Source: Siphonodentalium dalli (lineage: Eukaryota > Mollusca > Scaphopoda > Gadilida > Siphonodentaliidae). From it: a stretch of 64,000 nt of DNA. Location: positions 129,843,990 through 129,907,989 of the forward strand of contig CP136067.1 in assembly GCA_032622095.1 (NCBI GenBank), written 5' to 3'. Both the position numbers and the translations under genes were made by a program. Below the pieces are notes generated by a model, which was not told where the DNA came from, did no database searches, and was given only the letters and a program-made list of their open reading frames with translations. Positions 60,056-64,000 of the stretch are shown here, one piece after another (positions within the stretch are counted from its first letter, which is position 1; the number at the start of each line of letters is the position of its first letter).

Positions 60056-61895
60056 TTATACCCCCCGCAACGAAGTTAGGGGGAGTATACTGGAGTCAGC
60101 TTGTCCGTCCGTCGTCCGTCCGTCCGTGGACACAAATTTGTCCGGAGTTTTTCTCAGTCGTTTTTTGATCAATTTCCGTGAAACTTGGCACAGACATCAA
60201 CCACCATGGGAACCTGTGCACCTGCGATTATGACGTCTGTCTGACTTTTTTTTTTGGAGTTATCCCCCCTTTTTCGACTTAGAAAATTTTCGCAGCATGT
60301 ATACTTTCGTCCGAGCTTTTATTCCTACATTTTTTGGTCAATTTTTTAAAAACGTGGCACAGATATTTAGTACCATTGGAACTTGTACATCTGCGATTAT
60401 GACATCTGTCCGACATTTTTTGGTGGAGTTATCCCTAGAGCTGGGACGGTTATGGGTTTTTCGTGACCGGTTATGAACGGCAAAAAACCGCGATTAACCG
60501 GTTAACCACATATTATAGGTACTATTATGGGTGTGTAAGCCCAGTATGCAGAACGGCGATGATTGTGATGCTCACTGACATGGTAAGTTTGAGAACGGCT
60601 CCTGCCCATTATACAAAGAAGTTGTCACCCATGACACACATAATCACATACCGGTACTGTAAAAACATATTTTTCGTGTTCAGTGACAACGTAGACCTAT
60701 GTGTTCCTACATGTGGCCAAACACAAAGAACTGGCCTCTTGGTTATGTAAACACACAGTGGGTATCATAATGGAGCAGAAGGGGGAACTTGTCAATTAAC
60801 AAAAATGTCTTCCAAACTGCGTCAACTTTATTCACTCGAAACCAAAATATTCAAAATATTCAAACACGTGCTTTTGTATACTTTTTTTATACGTTTTAGC
60901 ATTCGGCAAACCTCGTCAGATTCCGTCACCGTTTGCCCCCAGAGGTCACAGGTCGAGGAGTTCAGAATGCCGTTTTAGTAGAAATACAACTGCCTTGTCA
61001 GTGCTGTTAAATAATTACACTCACTGGCTTTTGTTAAACATGCAATTAGTCGCCATGTATGTAGACAATGGATGACGAATAAAGCGCCGGGCTTATTGTT
61101 TTCCTAATCAGTCCTAATCGGATTAAATCGGAACATTGATATAAACTATAGTCAGACTATAGATAACCCACATTGCCGCTTACATAATAACCAGGGCATT
61201 CCTGACTCCAAGCATACACTTTGGGAACAAGACGGCTGTCCTTTGATGTTTCGTTTTGACGTCGGCAGGCTGTTAAAATATGTAGCCTTCAAAGAGCCGA
61301 CACACCGCGTTTGATGTTGTTCCGTCAATCTCGGATTCATTTTAATTGACAGAGACAGATTAACCCTCTTATAGCCAGTTATAGATGACCATCACAGTGA
61401 TCATACACTATAATAGTGATGTTACGGTTAACCGACCACGGCAAATCCGTGACCGGTCACGGCCATAGTTGGTGGTTAACCGGTTAACCGCATAACCGTC
61501 CCAGCTCTAGTTATCCCCCTTTTTCAACTTAGAAACTTTTTTTGCAACATGCATAATTTTGTCCGAGCTTTTATTCCTACATTTTTCAGTCAATGTTTTT
61601 TAATCTTGGCACTGATATTTAGTACCATGGGAACCTGTGCACCTGCAATTATGACGTCTGTCCGACATTTTTTGTGTGGAGTTATTCCCCATTTTCGACA
61701 TGCATAATTTTGTCCGAGCTTTTATTCCTACAATTTTCGGTCAATAGGTTTTAGATTAGGGTTATGGTTTTACACCTGCAATGGGAACTGTTATTTTATT
61801 ATTTTAACTAAATGTTTACTGACATGTCAAACATCTTAGTATTTTTAAAAAAGGGGGGTATCCGTAGTCCCATTGGGACAGTCACACCTCTAGTT
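60056..61895. repeat. Mollusc-type 'CCCCCCGCAACGAAG' repeat with GTCCGTCCGTC, interrupted
   Basis: It begins ACCCCCCGCAACGAAGTTAG, then TATACTGGAGTCAGCTTGTC, a GTCCGTCCGTC run, then several units with 'AACTTGGCACAGA' and 'GAACCTGTGCACCTGCGATT'. It ends AAGGGGGGTATCCGTAGTCC. Units repeat at about 60170, 60350, 61590 and 61700. A hAT element splits it at 60436. Confidence 0.65.
60428..61517. mobile_element. hAT-like element, 1074 bp, 8-bp duplication GTTATCCC
   Basis: The element 60436-61509 starts TAGAGCTGGGACGGTTATG and ends with its near complement. GTTATCCC flanks it (60428-60435, 61510-61517). Subterminal GGTTAACCGGTTAACC palindromes are present at both ends. No BED finger or catalytic domain is seen, so it is non-autonomous. 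Confidence 0.88.
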
Positions 61896-62153
61896 TAGTT
61901 TATTATTAATAAATATTAGCCTTTAGAAATACATATTAATATAAATCACCATGACTAGCTATAGTAAATTTCTAGATACCGGTAGGCTGACCACACCAGT
62001 TGGCTATTTACTACAGTGAACATACATGTAGCATGCATATGACCGGAGTGAAAATTGGACTCGTGTGCACTGAACAATCGATTTTATTAGGCCCGATTTA
62101 TCCGGCAGCCGGATTTACTGGGCACAATCGGGATCGTGTGCGCCGACACTAAG

Positions 62154-63694
62154 AGGTGTGCATCTCAGGATCTTGATTCAGACTTGAGTTGAAGAAAAAT
62201 ACAAAAATGTTGCGAAGGAGCGCTTGGTTTATAAAGGACAATTATACTCACCAATGAGTATACTCTCGGGCTCCAAATAAACGTGCATTCACATTTATTA
62301 TTTCAGACGGAAAATTCCCCCTGTACGCTGCTTATTTGGGTCTGCACGTTTATTTATTTTTCAGTAAAATAATTTGTACCAAAAGTGAACCGTCTAATTC
62401 ATCAACAAAGTGAAAGTTATACCACCGTAAAACATGTTTTCACTTCAAATTTAGGGAAACAGTTTGACAGTTATTATAGTCAATACGTCACTCGCTTGAG
62501 AGGAATTCCCAAAAATGAAAATAGCAGGGCGAGCCAGGTGTTTACCTCCCCGCATTCTTTTGAAAGTGGTCGCATCCGACTAGTAAGCCGTGTAATACGT
62601 GTATCCATTACTTTCGCGCACGTGATTGTTAGGATTATCTCATTATCAGGGGGACGCACATTTCCCCTCCCCGCATGCCTTTAAAAGTGGACCCATCGGT
62701 TTCCGATTAAGCCGTGTATCCATGACGTTTGCGCACGTTTTCATTAGGATTATCTCATTATTAGGGGGGGCGCACCACGTGCTTACCGGAATTCACATTT
62801 TTTACTGTGGCAGTTTGGGGCTCCATTTAGGCACCAGATATTTTCATTTTAATGATCTCAATAAAACACTCAATACTGCCATAATCCAACAATTTTATGA
62901 GAGGTTTATAAAATATTTTGATCATTGAAAGTGTAATAAAATGTTACTTTATAGTTGGGAAGCTTAGTCTATAATTAAAAATGGATGTAGAATAAAACTT
63001 CGGGGCCTCTTTACGCACTGTCTTTAGGGAATTTCTGTAAAAAATTGTTGTTTCCCCGTGAGAATTTAAACATGGCGGACACTGTTTGTCAATTTGCAGA
63101 CTATGTGTCAACAAACATCGTTGAAAAAGAAGACTAAAAATGAAAGATCTTTTGAGCCACGGCATACTAGCTGTAATCAATTACAACATTCTTTATTCAA
63201 TGAGACGGTCCTGGACTGGAACCAACTGGAAGACCGGGTCTAGTTCAACAGTGATCCCGAATTGTTCTTAAGGGCACTCCGCCACAATGGAATCACTGAA
63301 CTTGAGGATCACTCAGCACCATCGGAGTCCTCAACGGAATCAACATCATCCTTCACCCAGTGCGCCTAAAAGCAGTCAGATGCACAGATAATTGGAATAG
63401 TTTCCCTGAACATTGCATGTCGGCTGGCTCAGTGAATGTTTTAAAATCTATTTTTAATGACAAGTGGCGATCCAACTTCCAAGCCAAACAAATTCTGTTA
63501 TGTATTCTGAGCGCACTGTACATATATTTAGAGCATACATGTATATATACATGTAGTTGTAAAACGAAGATTGGCCAATACAAGCAAAAGCTTATAATAG
63601 GCCAGAGAATCACAGGTAAATTACAGGTATTAATGTTTGTCTCGCGACTACGTAGCTCGTTTTGTCTTTCATGAACTACATTTTTCTCCCGAGA
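62154..63694. other. GTPBP4 intron 1: local duplication and unassigned sequence
   Basis: About 62535-62790 contains two diverged units (AAAGTGG..CCGTGTA, GCGCACGT..ATTAGGATTATCTCATTA). At 63072 a frame ATGGCGGACACTGTTTGTC runs 21 codons before TAA, too short to call. About 63185-63365 reads like a decayed acidic coding stretch with internal stops. None is assigned. Confidence 0.35.
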
Positions 63695-64000
63695 CTTTCT
63701 GAAAGAAAAGGGGGACTATAGAAACGGGGTCCGTCTGTTTGTCGTACCGTCCGTTTGTCCGTCACACTTTCGAGTACCTTCATGGTGTAATCATCTCCCA
63801 GGCCTGGAAATCTCAAGGCGGGCTTGCGGGCTGCCCGCCTACAGCCCGCCTAGAATTTTCCAAGGCGGGCTTTTTATAGCCCGCCTCGTCTACGATAGGA
63901 CATTTATTATTTAGTTATTTTATTGTGTTTAATGAGTAAAATACTGCATCGAAATCGTAATTATATTGTACAGTGTGGGGACTGTGCGCATGGGAATTAT
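63695..64000. repeat. TCCGTCCGTT-type repeat fragment and possible hAT start at the window edge
   Basis: About 63710-63800 carries CCGTCTGTTTGTCG and CCTTCATGGTGTAATCATCT, the complement of the element F unit. It is followed at 63801 by CAGGCCTGGAAATCTCAAGG and a set of GCGGGC/GCCCGC palindromes. CAGGCCTGG-type ends occur in hAT elements. The other end would lie beyond the window. Confidence 0.4.

Larger units (their letters stand above)
59596..62153. mobile_element. 2.55-kb foldback element in GTPBP4 intron 1 (outer shell)
   Basis: The left end TAAGTGTCGGCGCACACGAT and right end ATCGTGTGCGCCGACACTAA are inverted. Inward of both lies a CCGGCTGCCGGATAAAT block. The left end also forms its own hairpin (about 59603-59679: CGCACACGATCCCGGTTGTC and complement). 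It contains the GGACGGAC-type repeat and the hAT element below. Confidence 0.6.

Noticed and set aside
63072-63137. Short frame ATGGCGGAC... as a gene start
   Set aside because: Only 21 codons, no donor site continues it, and the opposite strand is equally open.

Overview
The window looks like nuclear DNA of an invertebrate, most likely a mollusc and probably a bivalve. It is AT-rich, has spliced genes, and is packed with repeat types familiar from mollusc genomes: GTCCGTCCGTCC-flanked elements, 'GGGCCATAACTC'-type repeats, AAGATGGC monomers and a tRNA-derived SINE. The taxon is an inference from repeat style and protein divergence. No bacterial-type operon, CRISPR array or plasmid feature is visible.

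Three host genes can be built exon by exon. (1) FMC1, a mitochondrial F1-ATPase assembly factor of the LYR type, is on the + strand with three coding exons (6206-6268, 8184-8336, 12412-12507; 103 aa). (2) RPL23 (uL14) is on the - strand with five coding exons running from 48053 down to 21207. It gives a complete 140-residue protein with canonical splice sites, spread over 26.8 kb. (3) The first coding exon of GTPBP4/NOG1 (+, 59135-59182) lies head to head with RPL23. FMC1 and RPL23 converge. RPL23 and GTPBP4 are both ribosome-biogenesis genes and probably once shared a promoter region of about 330 bp. A roughly 10 kb nest of foldback elements (48328-58316), and perhaps a second element (58331-59070), now lies between them.

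Nearly everything else is mobile or repetitive DNA, and many insertions can be delimited by target-site duplications read directly from the sequence. These include a 332-bp and a 5.36-kb foldback element that share termini and 9-bp duplications; 7-bp-duplication MITEs; TTAA-flanked piggyBac-like MITEs; TA-flanked MITEs; GGCC-ended, TTA-duplicating Harbinger-like elements; hAT-like elements with 8-bp duplications, one keeping a broken BED-finger exon; a MULE-like element; and truncated non-LTR retrotransposon 3' ends (42146-42800 and 56981-57552).

Layout: 1-6.2 kb, MITEs and a CTTAAG-dyad array element. 6.2-12.5 kb, FMC1 with repeat-filled introns. 12.5-21.1 kb, an intergenic sea of palindromic repeats. 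21.2-48.05 kb, RPL23; its 18.6-kb intron 2 holds Harbinger-like elements, a SINE, three fossil coding stretches of unknown origin (31.06-31.46, 34.65-35.15, 36.11-36.68 kb) and a 4.4-kb three-level nest with a higher-order satellite (37.06-41.44 kb). 48.3-58.3 kb, a giant inverted-repeat nest. 59.1-64 kb, the GTPBP4 start and its intron 1 with another three-level nest. The most unusual items are the 5.36-kb near-palindromic element, two unrelated-looking elements built from inverted arrays of CTTAAG-centred dyads, the split promoter, and the fossil frames whose only internal stops are TGA.
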